A stretch of 35,715 nt of DNA from NCBI GenBank assembly GCA_014380625.1, contig JACMJL010000131.1, forward strand, positions 1 through 35,715, in the 5' to 3' direction. The stretch's first letter is position 1; the number at the start of each line of letters is the position of its first letter. Below, one piece after another: positions 8,391 to 16,485 of this stretch. The stretch is from Clostridiaceae bacterium (GTDB lineage: Bacteria > Bacillota > Clostridia > Clostridiales > Clostridiaceae). The notes under the pieces are model-generated. The model was not told the DNA's origin, made no database searches, and saw only the letters and a program-made list of their open reading frames with translations. A program made the position numbers and the translations under genes.

Positions 8391-8409
8391 TTAATCAAAT
8401 GGTAGTAAG

Positions 8410-8455
8410 AACCCTTCCTGTGTTATTGCTAGAGGATAATACAGGAAGGGTTTTT
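8410..8455 (+). terminator. guaC terminator
   Basis: AACCCTTCCTGT pairs with ACAGGAAGGGTT over a 19-nt loop, followed by TTT. Confidence 0.85.
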
Positions 8456-8503
8456 ACATATCGAATTTCAGACTACAAATAAAAATCATTGGAGGGCTAA
8501 AAT

Positions 8504-8977
8504 ATGAAGTATGAAGCAAATAGTCTAGAGGAATATATCAATCAATTACCATCCGACAGAAAAGACGCAATTGAGAAACTGAGAAAAACCATCAATGAAA
8601 ATATACCAACTGGTTTTCAAGAAACTATGGCATATAATATGATTTCCTATGTTATACCTCATAGTATTTATCCGCCTGGATATCATGTTAATCCAAAGGA
8701 GCCAGTACCATTTATTAGTTTAACTTCTCAAAAAAATTATATAGCCCTTTACCATATGGGGATTTATAGTTTTACATCTATTTTGACATGGTTTAAAGAG
8801 GAATATGGCAAGTATGTTAAGACAAAAATTGATATGGGGAAAAGCTGTATTCGCTTTAAAAAGGTGGAGGACATTCCTTATGATCTGATAGCAGAGCTTT
8901 GCAGAAAGATAACCTTAGAGGATTATCTTAAAAGGTATGAGGCTGAGGTGACAAGACATCTTCAAAAAAACACCTAA
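8504..8977 (+). CDS. DUF1801 (YdhG-like) domain protein
   Basis: A 157-aa protein of the DUF1801 family, the fold shared with the frataxin-like YdhG of Bacillus. Residues 6-24 (NSLEEYINQLPSDRKDAIEK) give the typical N-terminal helix. The core FISLTSQKNYIALYHMGIYS and the C-terminal MGKSCIRFKKVEDIPYDLIAEL fit the family. Some members bind iron or act in stress; the specific role here is unknown. RBS TGGAGGG precedes the ATG. The stop codon directly abuts the stop of the convergent minus-strand gene. Confidence 0.8.
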   Translation: MKYEANSLEEYINQLPSDRKDAIEKLRKTINENIPTGFQETMAYNMISYVIPHSIYPPGYHVNPKEPVPFISLTSQKNYIALYHMGIYSFTSILTWFKEEYGKYVKTKIDMGKSCIRFKKVEDIPYDLIAELCRKITLEDYLKRYEAEVTRHLQKNT

Positions 8978-9217
8978 TTACTTATTAGCGCCTCTCCTTT
9001 TACTCCATATATTAGTAGTTTTAAGAAAAAGGAACTCTAATATGAATATGATTATTGTTACTATTATAATATATAATGCAAAACCGGATGATAAAATTTT
9101 AGTATGACTAACTCCCCAAGCGTTAGTCACAATGTCAGCAATTGAAAATGCTATTCCATATTCAATAATATAACTTATAAGTCTAATGAAATGTTTAGTT
9201 ATTTTATTTTTCTTCAT
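8978..9217 (-). CDS. Small membrane protein
   Basis: A 79-aa protein with two hydrophobic segments, about residues 10-32 and 44-66, and basic ends (MKKNKITK and KRRGANK), predicting both termini inside. RBS GGAGGCAAG lies upstream of the ATG. It converges with the DUF1801 gene with zero gap. No family recognised. Confidence 0.55.
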   Translation of the reverse strand: MKKNKITKHFIRLISYIIEYGIAFSIADIVTNAWGVSHTKILSSGFALYIIIVTIIIFILEFLFLKTTNIWSKRRGANK

Positions 9218-9275
9218 AATATCTTGCCTCCAAAAAAATTAATAATTTAATGAAAAATGAAATTTTCTATTTAAG

Positions 9276-9416
9276 ATGTGTTTTACAATAAACTCAATCT
9301 CTTTTGAAGGAAGTAAATGGCGTTCCGGTCTCGGTGCTATAGGATTCTCATTTCAAGCGCAAAAGAAAGATGGGAAGTGGGAACTTGAAAACGTGGGGAT
9401 GAATTGGATAAGTTAA
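9276..9416 (+). pseudogene. Fragment of an unknown gene
   Basis: An open frame of 46 codons ends SGLGAIGFSFQAQKKDGKWELENVGMNWIS in two blocks, with protein-like beta-strand composition (F-x-F-x-A-x-x-K-D-G-K-W) typical of a secreted-protein C-terminus, but no RBS or convincing start. A terminator and a repeat follow, so it may be the tail of a lost gene. Family unknown. Confidence 0.35.
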
Positions 9417-9423
9417 TTAACAA

Positions 9424-9444
9424 GGGGACGGGGTTATTGACAAC
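9424..9444 (+). repeat. GGGGACGGGG repeat, copy 3
   Basis: Lies 7 nt after the TAA of the gene fragment; ends TTATTGACAAC and is followed by TTAATCAAA, as in copy 2. Confidence 0.9.
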
Positions 9445-9458
9445 TTAATCAAAATAAG

Positions 9459-9504
9459 AAAGTATAGTAATCTCAATTTGAGAAAGCTATGCTTTTTCTT
9501 TTTT
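9459..9504 (+). terminator. Terminator after the gene fragment
   Basis: AGAAAGTATAG pairs with CTATGCTTTTTCT with an inner TCTCAA/TTGAGA stem, followed by T6. It presumably served the gene of which only a fragment remains. Confidence 0.7.
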
Positions 9505-9617
9505 GAATGTAACATAGCAACATAATTATGCACCTTAAGAGATACTGTATTGCATTGGAAAACATTATGAGATATATTGGAATTAATTACAAGCTAAGTC
9601 ATTATAGGAGGCTGAAA

Positions 9618-10055
9618 ATGAAGGTAAGAATCGAGTATATATCTGAAGGGGAAAATGAAATACTCATAAGATGTGACAAAATTAACGATGAAATTTTAGG
9701 AATCATGGATTTAATGAATTTAAAAAGGAAAAAAATCACAGGACATAAAAATGGAGAAACATATTTGATGGAACCTTCACAGATTTACTACTGCGAAAGT
9801 GTAGATAGTTCAATATTTGCGTATACTGAAGGCGATGTCTATAAAATACAAATTAGTCTATTTGAACTGGAGACTATGTTTAGAGATTTTGGATTCTTCA
9901 GATGCAGTAAATCCTTGGTTATCAATCTGAAGGTGCTGGTAAGTTTAAAAAGCCTCATAGGAAATCGAATTGATGCCACCTTGAAAAATGGTGAACACAT
10001 TATTATATCTAGGCACTACGCAAAACAATTGAGAGAGATACTTCAAGATTACTAA
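9618..10055 (+). CDS. LytTR family DNA-binding regulator
   Basis: A 145-aa protein consisting of a short N-terminal segment and a LytTR DNA-binding domain at about 50-145, with the family hallmarks GETYLMEPSQIYYCES (first strands), FFRCSKSLVINLKVLVSL and ISRHYAKQLREIL. There is no receiver domain. Such stand-alone LytTR proteins usually pair with a DUF3021 membrane protein that controls them, and one follows after 24 nt. I chose the ATG at 9618 because TAGGAGG lies 6-7 nt upstream; an in-frame upstream start at 9528 has no RBS. It likely regulates the ABC transporter genes of this operon. Confidence 0.88.
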   Translation: MKVRIEYISEGENEILIRCDKINDEILGIMDLMNLKRKKITGHKNGETYLMEPSQIYYCESVDSSIFAYTEGDVYKIQISLFELETMFRDFGFFRCSKSLVINLKVLVSLKSLIGNRIDATLKNGEHIIISRHYAKQLREILQDY

Positions 10056-10079
10056 TTATTTTAAGAAGGAGGAGTAATA

Positions 10080-10553
10080 ATGAAAAAAATTGCCAAGTTA
10101 TATAAATGGGAGTTTAACAATGAATTATATGCAAGTATTTATTTTGTAACAATGTTAGGTATTTATAGCATTGAAGTTCTACTTAACGGTGAGAGAAGTA
10201 TTGATATTTTTATTATGCTGGAGATGCTTTGTGTGTGCTATATCATCGCAATTATTCAAAGAAAAGTATTCTCCGAAAGTTCAAGGAATATGGAAAGGTT
10301 TATGAAGCTTAGAACTTTGTTATGGTACGGTTTGTCTAGTTTTGTGTTGGTGCTTTCCTGCTTTGTATTTAATTGGTTTGAATATTTGCAATCTTGGGCT
10401 ATGGGTGTATTTATTGTAAGTATGGTAATTGGCTTTGTATTCATTTGGATCGGTATTCGTATTATCAATAAAATCGATACTAAACATCTAAATGATTTAT
10501 TAAGTAATTATCAAGAAAATTCAAAAAGTAATGGAAGAGAGAGTGACCTATGA
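10080..10553 (+). CDS. DUF3021-like membrane protein
   Basis: A 157-aa protein with four predicted membrane helices (about residues 20-35, 42-60, 80-98, 106-128) and hydrophilic ends. The size, topology and position after a LytTR gene fit DUF3021 proteins, which act as membrane partners that hold the LytTR regulator in check. RBS AAGGAGGAG precedes the ATG. Its stop overlaps the start of the ABC ATPase gene (ATGA), showing translational coupling. The DUF3021 assignment rests mainly on context and topology. Confidence 0.65.
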   Translation: MKKIAKLYKWEFNNELYASIYFVTMLGIYSIEVLLNGERSIDIFIMLEMLCVCYIIAIIQRKVFSESSRNMERFMKLRTLLWYGLSSFVLVLSCFVFNWFEYLQSWAMGVFIVSMVIGFVFIWIGIRIINKIDTKHLNDLLSNYQENSKSNGRESDL

Positions 10554-11428
10554 ATAATATTATTGAAATAAACAATTTAACCAAGCTGTATGGAATGGAA
10601 AGGGGTATAACAGACTTAAGCTTGTCTGTTAGCAAAGGAGATATCTTTGGATTTATGGGGCCTAATGGAGCTGGAAAGTCTACCACCATAAGACTTTTAT
10701 TGGGGCTCATATCTCCAAATTCAGGTTCTATGACCATATTTGGAAAAGACCTTAAAAAAAATCAGGTTGAGATTCGTAAGAGAATTGGCTATATACCTTC
10801 AGAAGCCATGTTTTATCCTAGTATGAGGGTTGAGGAAGTAATTAATCTTGCAGCTAAATTACACAAAAAAGATTGTAAAAAAGTTTCATTGGAGCTCTGT
10901 GAAATTCTGCAAGTGGACAGGAAGAAGAAAATTGAGGCTCTGTCACTGGGTAATAGGAAAAAGATCAGTATTATCTGTGCGCTGCAACATGAACCGGATT
11001 TATACATCTTTGATGAACCCACATCCGGGTTAGATCCATTAATGCAGAAGGTGTTTTATGATTTAGTACTTGAGAGAAATAAACAAGGTGCTACAGTTTT
11101 TTTGTCCTCTCATATTTTATCGGAAATCCAACGGTATTGTCACAATGCAGCTGTTGTTCGCCAAGGGAAATTAATAGCTGTGGATTCTGTGGAACAATTG
11201 ACGAAGACCCAGGTGAAGAAGATTAAAGTCTTTGGGATATCATCCTTGCCAAGGCTTGAAGGGTGCTTTGAGGTGTGTGAAATCCATCAGGGTGTGAGTT
11301 TCTTGTATAATGGGGAAATGGCTCAGCTGATCAGTGCCCTTAACGGACTGCCAGTAAAGGATCTGCTCATTGAAGAACCATCCTTAGATGAGATTTTTAT
11401 GAGGTATTATGAGAAGGAGGAAAATTAG
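10550..11428 (+). CDS. ABC transporter ATP-binding protein
   Basis: A 292-aa ATPase of the DRA/NatA-like class that powers ABC-2 exporters. Walker A is GPNGAGKST at 37-45, the Q-loop region follows in RIGYIPSEA, the signature is the divergent LSLGNRKK, Walker B is LYIFDEP, with a SGLD D-loop and H-loop in FLSSH. The ~70 C-terminal residues form the accessory domain common in drug and antimicrobial-peptide exporters. It overlaps the previous gene by 4 nt and ends just before the permease start. The substrate is unknown; self-protection against a peptide or drug is a reasonable guess. Confidence 0.93.
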   Translation: MNNIIEINNLTKLYGMERGITDLSLSVSKGDIFGFMGPNGAGKSTTIRLLLGLISPNSGSMTIFGKDLKKNQVEIRKRIGYIPSEAMFYPSMRVEEVINLAAKLHKKDCKKVSLELCEILQVDRKKKIEALSLGNRKKISIICALQHEPDLYIFDEPTSGLDPLMQKVFYDLVLERNKQGATVFLSSHILSEIQRYCHNAAVVRQGKLIAVDSVEQLTKTQVKKIKVFGISSLPRLEGCFEVCEIHQGVSFLYNGEMAQLISALNGLPVKDLLIEEPSLDEIFMRYYEKEEN

Positions 11429-11429
11429 A

Positions 11430-12218
11430 ATGACAATTGTAAAACATGAATTAAAGATGAACTTGAAGTCACTCCTAATTTGGTCTATAACAATTGGCAT
11501 TATGGCCTTTGCTTTTATGCTTATGTTCCCATTGCTGAAGGATAGTTTGAAAGGTATGGAGGATCAAATCAAAAGTATGAAAGAATTTTCTGCAGCCTTT
11601 GACCTTGATAAATTAAGTGTTTATACGCCAATGGGCTACTACGGAACACAAGTTGGATATATACTCTCATTAGGAGGTTCAATGTTTGCAGCGTTGTTAG
11701 GAACTGGCATGCTATCAAAGGAAGAGGGGGGACATACTGCAGAGTTTTTGCTTTCTACTCCCATCAGCCGTGGAAATGTAGTACTACAAAAGATGTGGGC
11801 TATGCTTATTACTATCATTCTTTTTGAACTTGCTTATATTATCTTGATACTAATTTCATTTATATTAATTGGAGAACCCATAGCTGGAAAAGAGTTCTGG
11901 CTTTATCATGTGGCTCAGTTTTGTATGCACTTGGAAATTGCTTGCATCTGTTTTTGTATATCTGCATTTCTTAAAAAAGCAAGTATTGGATTAGGTCTAG
12001 CACTATCACTTTCACTCTATTTTTTAGATATTATTGAAAAGACAATCAGCAAACTAGAAGTCCTAAAATATATCACACCATTTACCTATGCAGGCGCAGG
12101 AGATATCATGACCAATGGTAGAATTCAAGGTGACTTGCTTCTTATTGGAATTACTGTAAGCATCCTATGCGTAACAATCTCTTATGTGAAGTATGTGAAA
12201 AAGGATATAGCTGCCTAG
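11430..12218 (+). CDS. ABC-2 type transporter permease
   Basis: A 262-aa permease with about six hydrophobic segments: 17-39, a long soluble stretch, about 75-92, 115-145, 155-180, 185-205 and 230-250. The EFLLSTPISRGNVVLQKMW motif after the second helix is typical of ABC-2 permeases and contacts the ATPase. I chose the ATG at 11430 because AAGGAGGA lies 8 nt upstream; an earlier in-frame ATG at 11409 overlaps the ATPase gene. It completes the LytTR-DUF3021-ATPase-permease operon. Confidence 0.9.
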   Translation: MTIVKHELKMNLKSLLIWSITIGIMAFAFMLMFPLLKDSLKGMEDQIKSMKEFSAAFDLDKLSVYTPMGYYGTQVGYILSLGGSMFAALLGTGMLSKEEGGHTAEFLLSTPISRGNVVLQKMWAMLITIILFELAYIILILISFILIGEPIAGKEFWLYHVAQFCMHLEIACICFCISAFLKKASIGLGLALSLSLYFLDIIEKTISKLEVLKYITPFTYAGAGDIMTNGRIQGDLLLIGITVSILCVTISYVKYVKKDIAA

Positions 12219-12265
12219 GTACAATTTTTACTGCTAATATAGGATTAATAAATAGGTTAAAATAG

Positions 12266-12295
12266 AAACATCAGAGAAATCTGGTGTTTTTATTA
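12266..12295 (+). terminator. Terminator of the LytTR/ABC operon
   Basis: AAACATCAGA pairs over 10 bp with TCTGGTGTTT around a GAAA loop, followed by TTT-A-TT. Confidence 0.8.
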
Positions 12296-12308
12296 TTGCA
12301 AAAAAAAG

Positions 12309-12355
12309 GTTGACAAGTCAACGTAAATTCAATATAATAAGGTTGACAAGTCAAT
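12309..12355 (+). promoter_or_regulatory. Promoter with paired MarR operators
   Basis: TTGACA at 12310-12315, a 17-nt spacer, TATAAT at 12333-12338: a consensus promoter. The -35 is embedded in GTTGACAAGTCAAC (12309-12322), and a second copy, GTTGACAAGTCAAT (12342-12355), lies at the transcription start. Both are inverted repeats of TTGAC/GTCAA; centres are 33 bp apart. Binding of the downstream MarR product here would block both -35 recognition and promoter clearance. Confidence 0.85.
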
Positions 12356-12378
12356 CATAATGCAAGGTGGTGATAACT

Positions 12379-12813
12379 TTGAATGAAGAAATGATGTTTT
12401 TGGTAAAGTATAATAGCAGGATTTTTAGGAACACACAGATTTATCTGGATAGGGTTTTAAAACAATATGAATTAAGCAGTGGAAGTTACCCTTATCTATT
12501 TATACTAGATGAAAATGAAGGCATTAGTCAAAATAAAGTAAGTAAGGAGTTAGGTTGCGATAAGGCTATGTCCGCTAGAACTATCACAAAACTAATAACC
12601 ATTGGTTACATATATAAGAGACAAGATAAAGAGGATTCTAGAGCCTATGAGTTATATTTAACAGAAAAAGCTAAAGTTATAATACCTAAAGTTCATGAGG
12701 AAATTCAAAATATGGTGGCTTTGATAACTGAAGATATAAATGAAGAAGATAAGCTTATTACTATGAATTCTTTAAAAAAGATCTTAAGTAATGTAAAAAG
12801 CTTGAAAGTATGA
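12379..12813 (+). CDS. MarR family transcriptional regulator
   Basis: A 144-aa winged-helix repressor of the MarR/SlyA type. The helix-turn-helix is GISQNKVSKELGCDKAMSAR (about 45-65), followed by the wing YIYKRQDKEDSRAYELYLTE with the conserved D-x-R. Flanking N- and C-terminal helices form the dimer interface. I prefer the TTG at 12379, since AAGGTGG lies 8 nt upstream; a GTG at 12367 overlaps that RBS. The promoter carries two operator-like repeats, and the efflux pump follows after 15 nt, so ligand-relieved autorepression of a drug pump is the likely logic. Confidence 0.9.
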   Translation: MNEEMMFLVKYNSRIFRNTQIYLDRVLKQYELSSGSYPYLFILDENEGISQNKVSKELGCDKAMSARTITKLITIGYIYKRQDKEDSRAYELYLTEKAKVIIPKVHEEIQNMVALITEDINEEDKLITMNSLKKILSNVKSLKV

Positions 12814-12828
12814 GGAGGAATTTAAAAT

Positions 12829-14250
12829 ATGGAATCAACAAATGAGAGAAGCAGATGGGGAATATTGATTATAGTTTTAATGCTAACTTTTATGGCAACT
12901 CTGGATGGTAGTATTGTAAATGTGGCATTACCTAAGATGGCTAAGGACTTACAAGTAACAACAGCCAATATTCAATTGGTAGTGACAAGTTATTTAATTA
13001 TTATTGCAGCAACTATATTAGTCTTTGGAAGACTAGGAGATATAATTGGAAAAACAAAGGTATTTAAGTTTGGATTAGCATTATTTACATTTGGGTCTTT
13101 GCTATGTGGACTTACAAGTTCACTTCCAATATTAATTATAGCAAGAGTAATACAAGCAATTGGAGCCGCTGGGTGTATGGCTAATAGTCAAGGTATTATA
13201 ACTGAAATATTTCCAGCAAATGAAAGAGGAAAAGCCCTTGGTCTTACAGGAACGGCTGTAGCTTTAGGTGCTCTGGTAGGACCAGCACTAGGTGGATTTA
13301 TTGTCGAGGGAGCTAGTTGGGAATATATATTTTTAATAAATGCACCTATAGGCCTGGTCACTTTATTTTATGCTTTTAGGTTACTACCTAAAGGTCACAA
13401 AACAGCAAAGGGAAGGTTGGATGGAGTAGGAGCTGTACTATTTATGTTTACCATAGTTCCTTTATTTGTAGCTTTAGGTGCAGGACAGAGTGTTGGATTT
13501 ATGAACCCAATAATTTTATTAGGCTTTTTTATAGCTGTTGTTTCTTTTATAGCATTTATTATGGTGGAAAATAAGAGAGTTGACCCTTTAATACAACTTG
13601 AAATTTTTAAGAATAAATTATTCTCCTTGAGTATATTTTGTGGATTTATATCTTTTGTAGCAATATTTTGCATGAATATTATTCAACCCTTTTATCTTCA
13701 AGATGTTATGTCCTTTTCTCCAGCTCATACTGGATTGATCTTGATGATTTACCCTTTGATTTTGACAGTGGTAGCGCCTGCTAGTGGACATTTATCTGAT
13801 AAGATTGGGTCAGAAGTTTTAACTTTTATTGGATTAGTGCTCACAAGTTTAGGCTTATTATTAATGTCAACTTTAAATGAAAATTCTACCCAATTAAGTA
13901 TGGTAATATTTATAGCAATTATGTCAATTGGTAATGGATTATTTCAATCACCTAATAATTCCTTAGTAATGTCTACAGTACCAAAGGATAAGCTTGGAAT
14001 TGCTGGAAGTGTAAATGCACTTATCAGAAACCTGGGAATGGTATGCGGAATAGCTTTAGCTACTACTCTTTTATATAGTAGAATGAGTTTTAAGCTTGGA
14101 TATCATGTAACAGATTATGTGATTGGAAGAAATGATGCTTTCATATATGGAATGAAAACTGTATATATAGCTGCCGCAATAATTTGTTTGGTTGGAGCTG
14201 CCTTAACTTTTTTTAGATTGCCAAAATTGTCATGGGGACGGGGTTCTTGA
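12829..14250 (+). CDS. MFS drug efflux transporter, DHA2 (14-TM) family
   Basis: A 473-aa proton-driven multidrug exporter of the EmrB/QacA type. Visible motifs are ATLDGSIVNVALPKMAKDL (motif D1, residues ~24-42), GRLGDIIGKTKVFKFG (motif A) and LGLTGTAVALGALVGPALGG (motif C, antiporter). About 14 hydrophobic helices are present. RBS GAGGAGG precedes the ATG. It is co-transcribed with the MarR gene. The last residues WGRGS and the stop TGA are encoded by a GGGGACGGGG repeat, so the native C-terminus has been replaced by a repeat insertion after the last helix. Confidence 0.93.
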   Translation: MESTNERSRWGILIIVLMLTFMATLDGSIVNVALPKMAKDLQVTTANIQLVVTSYLIIIAATILVFGRLGDIIGKTKVFKFGLALFTFGSLLCGLTSSLPILIIARVIQAIGAAGCMANSQGIITEIFPANERGKALGLTGTAVALGALVGPALGGFIVEGASWEYIFLINAPIGLVTLFYAFRLLPKGHKTAKGRLDGVGAVLFMFTIVPLFVALGAGQSVGFMNPIILLGFFIAVVSFIAFIMVENKRVDPLIQLEIFKNKLFSLSIFCGFISFVAIFCMNIIQPFYLQDVMSFSPAHTGLILMIYPLILTVVAPASGHLSDKIGSEVLTFIGLVLTSLGLLLMSTLNENSTQLSMVIFIAIMSIGNGLFQSPNNSLVMSTVPKDKLGIAGSVNALIRNLGMVCGIALATTLLYSRMSFKLGYHVTDYVIGRNDAFIYGMKTVYIAAAIICLVGAALTFFRLPKLSWGRGS

Positions 14251-14254
14251 CAAC
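14234..14254 (+). repeat. GGGGACGGGG repeat, copy 4, inside a CDS end
   Basis: Overlaps the 3' end of the efflux pump gene. Read in the pump frame it encodes G-R-G-S and then TGA, which is the T-TGA of TTGACAAC. Confidence 0.9.
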
Positions 14255-14261
14255 TTTATTT

Positions 14262-14331
14262 GTATAGCACAAATAGAATAAAAAGACACATTACGACACA
14301 AAGGTGCTAATTTTTACGATTTGTGCTATAC
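14262..14331 (+). repeat. 13-bp perfect inverted repeat
   Basis: GTATAGCACAAAT at 14262-14274 and ATTTGTGCTATAC at 14319-14331, separated by 44 nt. TATAAT at 14332-14337 follows directly. It could be paired operator half-sites, a stem in the ctc leader, or a small mobile-element relic. The flanking 14332-14538 shows no gene. Confidence 0.6.
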
Positions 14332-14538
14332 TATAATTATGTTTTACATTACACGTGTTATCTTTTGGGTAGGAGTGCTGGTTGTTTAATATAAGTATAT
14401 TGAATTTTCAAGTGCTGTTGGTTAAAAAATGAATTCTTTAAAAGTTTATCATAAGTTTCTTTAGAAATTATTATTGGTAACATAGGTATGCAAGATAATA
14501 AACACGATGGCTATATAAGCCAAAAGGAGTTAATTATT

Positions 14539-15144
14539 ATGGAAGAAGTTATTTTAAATGCATTTGAAAGAACCGCTGAAAATAAAAAGTTTAAAGAAGA
14601 TGGATTTATTGCAGGTGTAATTTATGGGGATAGTATTAAGGAAGCAACTTCTGTGAAGTTCGAACTTCTACCCCTTAAAAAAATACTTGTACAACATGGT
14701 TCTAACGCAAAAGTATGGGTTGCATTAGGGAAAGATAAGAAATTTGGATTTATAAAAGAAATTCAAAGGCATGCTGTAACTGCAAAAATTAATCATATAG
14801 ATGTACAACTTGTTTCAAAAAATCATGAAATAAAGTTACAATTACCTATCTCTTTCAAGGGTGAAGAAACTCTTATTTCAAGATTACTTCAATTACAGAT
14901 TCTTAAATCTGACATTGAAGTTTTCGGAAAAATGGCTTTAATGCCTGATTCAGTAAGTGTTGATGTATCAGAAAAAGAATTTGGAGATACAATTACAATA
15001 AAGGACTTTTCATTAGATGAACAATTAAAAATAAATGATAAAGCTGATGAAGTCTACGCAACTGTAGTAGAATTTAAGGATCAACTTAATACTGAAGTAA
15101 CTGATGAAGCAGTTTCTGCTGAACCTGAAGTTAAGACAGCATAG
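14539..15144 (+). CDS. ctc: Ribosomal protein bL25 / general stress protein Ctc
   Basis: A 201-aa protein of the two-domain bL25 (TL5/Ctc) type that binds 5S rRNA in the large ribosomal subunit. The N-terminal 5S-binding domain (about 1-90) has the usual GFIAGVIYGDSI and later FIKEIQRHAVTAKINHIDVQLV. The C-terminal beta domain (about 95-185) has ...VFGKMALMPDSVSVDVSEKEFGD.... The tail is acidic. The ATG at 14539 has AAGGAG 9 nt upstream; the longer in-frame start at 14488 has no RBS. In Bacillus this gene belongs to the stress regulon, but no sigma-B site can be named here. Confidence 0.93.
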   Translation: MEEVILNAFERTAENKKFKEDGFIAGVIYGDSIKEATSVKFELLPLKKILVQHGSNAKVWVALGKDKKFGFIKEIQRHAVTAKINHIDVQLVSKNHEIKLQLPISFKGEETLISRLLQLQILKSDIEVFGKMALMPDSVSVDVSEKEFGDTITIKDFSLDEQLKINDKADEVYATVVEFKDQLNTEVTDEAVSAEPEVKTA

Positions 15145-15161
15145 AGTAATAATTAAATAAA

Positions 15162-15196
15162 GAAAAAAGGATGAGCTAAACTCATCCTTTTTTCTA
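15162..15196. terminator. Bidirectional terminator after ctc
   Basis: GAAAAAAGGATGAG pairs perfectly with CTCATCCTTTTTTC over a 5-nt loop. It separates ctc from the convergent TMEM175-like fragment. Confidence 0.9.
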
Positions 15197-15478
15197 TGTA
15201 TCCATAAGTTTTCGTGGTTTTCTGAATCTCCTAACATGCTCATGTTGAAGTTCATGTTCATTTCCAACTGCGGGGACAACACTCTTGGGATTTTGAATGA
15301 CCCATTTTGTAAATAAGGGGACTAATGACAAGAAAAAAAGAAATAGTATATTAAGCCATAAAACTGTGTTACCAAACTGTTTCAAGTCATCAAAAAGGCG
15401 ACGGTGTTGGTTCCAAAAATTTCCTGAAACTATAAAGCTAACAAAATATATAATAATGGAACAAATGATGTCTGCCAT
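15194..15478 (-). pseudogene. Truncated TMEM175 (DUF1211) family protein
   Basis: A 94-aa frame holding ISF-x-x-x-G-N-F-W-N-Q-H-R-R-L-F and NTVLWLNILFLFFLSLVPLFTKW, which are helices 2-3 of TMEM175-type potassium channels (full length near 190 aa). The pore helix 1 with its FSDGV motif is missing, and the neighbour gene starts where it should be. The basic His/Arg-rich tail (EHELQHEHVRRFRKPRK) is not typical. Coding potential continues in frame upstream of the ATG to about 15508. I read it as a 5'-truncated and probably also 3'-altered gene. Confidence 0.6.
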
Positions 15479-15510
15479 TAAGATTGCATTAACTTCTCCT
15501 TTTATTTCAA

Positions 15511-16227
15511 TTATTTAATGTTTAATAATATATTTCGTATCTTATCAGTATAAATTTTGTCTAAATGCTGGGTACAGTATTGAAAGTTATCCATACTTGA
15601 TACTTTAGAAATTCCCATGCTTACAAATTCACTGTCAAGTTTTTCAATAATAAAGCGGGAGTCACCATTATTTTTATTTCCACCCACATCAGTTAAATGA
15701 ATTTTAGTCCCATTATTAAATTGAATAATATAATAAAAATCACCCTTTAAATAATGTGTAAAAGGAGAACGTCTTTTGTTACCGTAAACTCCTGCGTCAA
15801 TTTTTACAATATCCTTGTATAGATATTCCTTGCCCAGTGGTGATAAAAATGTATACTCTATTATCTTATTATTGGTTATAACTGTAACATTAAAAAATAT
15901 AGTGTATATCAGAAGTATATTAAGTGCAACGAAAGTAAAAAGAAATGATATTTTATTCCTTTTGATAAAGCTTTTTTTTAAAGTAATAACCCATAATATA
16001 AAAGTTTTAAAATCCTTGTTGAAAAAATAAACAAATCCAAATATAATGTAGAACTCATAAATAAACACTAAATTTGAAAAAGGATATTTAAAAATCCAAA
16101 TAATATACTCTTTAGGTAAAAATAAATTTCCTTGAATAGCTCCTATCAAGTACATACAGCCTACTGATAATATAAGTATACAAATTAGAGAAATTATCCA
16201 AAAAGTAATTGTCTTTAGTATTTTCAT
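15511..16227 (-). CDS. Membrane protein with a PH-like C-terminal domain
   Basis: A 238-aa protein; the ATG at 16227 is chosen because CAGGAG lies 8 nt upstream, rather than an earlier start at 16257. Four hydrophobic segments are seen, roughly at 5-28, 38-65, 70-80 (weak) and 88-112. The remaining region (VTVITNNKIIEYTFLSPLGKEYLYKDI and onwards) alternates strands and a final helix, similar to bacterial PH-like domains that follow membrane segments. No enzyme motif. Function unknown. It is divergent from the DUF1648 gene. Confidence 0.6.
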   Translation of the reverse strand: MKILKTITFWIISLICILILSVGCMYLIGAIQGNLFLPKEYIIWIFKYPFSNLVFIYEFYIIFGFVYFFNKDFKTFILWVITLKKSFIKRNKISFLFTFVALNILLIYTIFFNVTVITNNKIIEYTFLSPLGKEYLYKDIVKIDAGVYGNKRRSPFTHYLKGDFYYIIQFNNGTKIHLTDVGGNKNNGDSRFIIEKLDSEFVSMGISKVSSMDNFQYCTQHLDKIYTDKIRNILLNIK

Positions 16228-16485
16228 AGGTTCAACTCCTGTTTTTTTTTGACTCACTTTAATATTATTATACTATATTTTTGTATAAAGTTTGTTTTTA
16301 AAATCATGAAATAGTTAATACTTCTAATATGAAGTATGGTAGGTTTTGTTTGGTAAATAAATAATAACTTTCAGACTGAAATTCAGACATTTAAAACAAC
16401 TTTCAATAGGTTTTATACGCTAACTATAGTTTTATTCAAGTAGAAAATGTATTATTAGGATATTAAGTTGAGAGGAAGGATTAAT

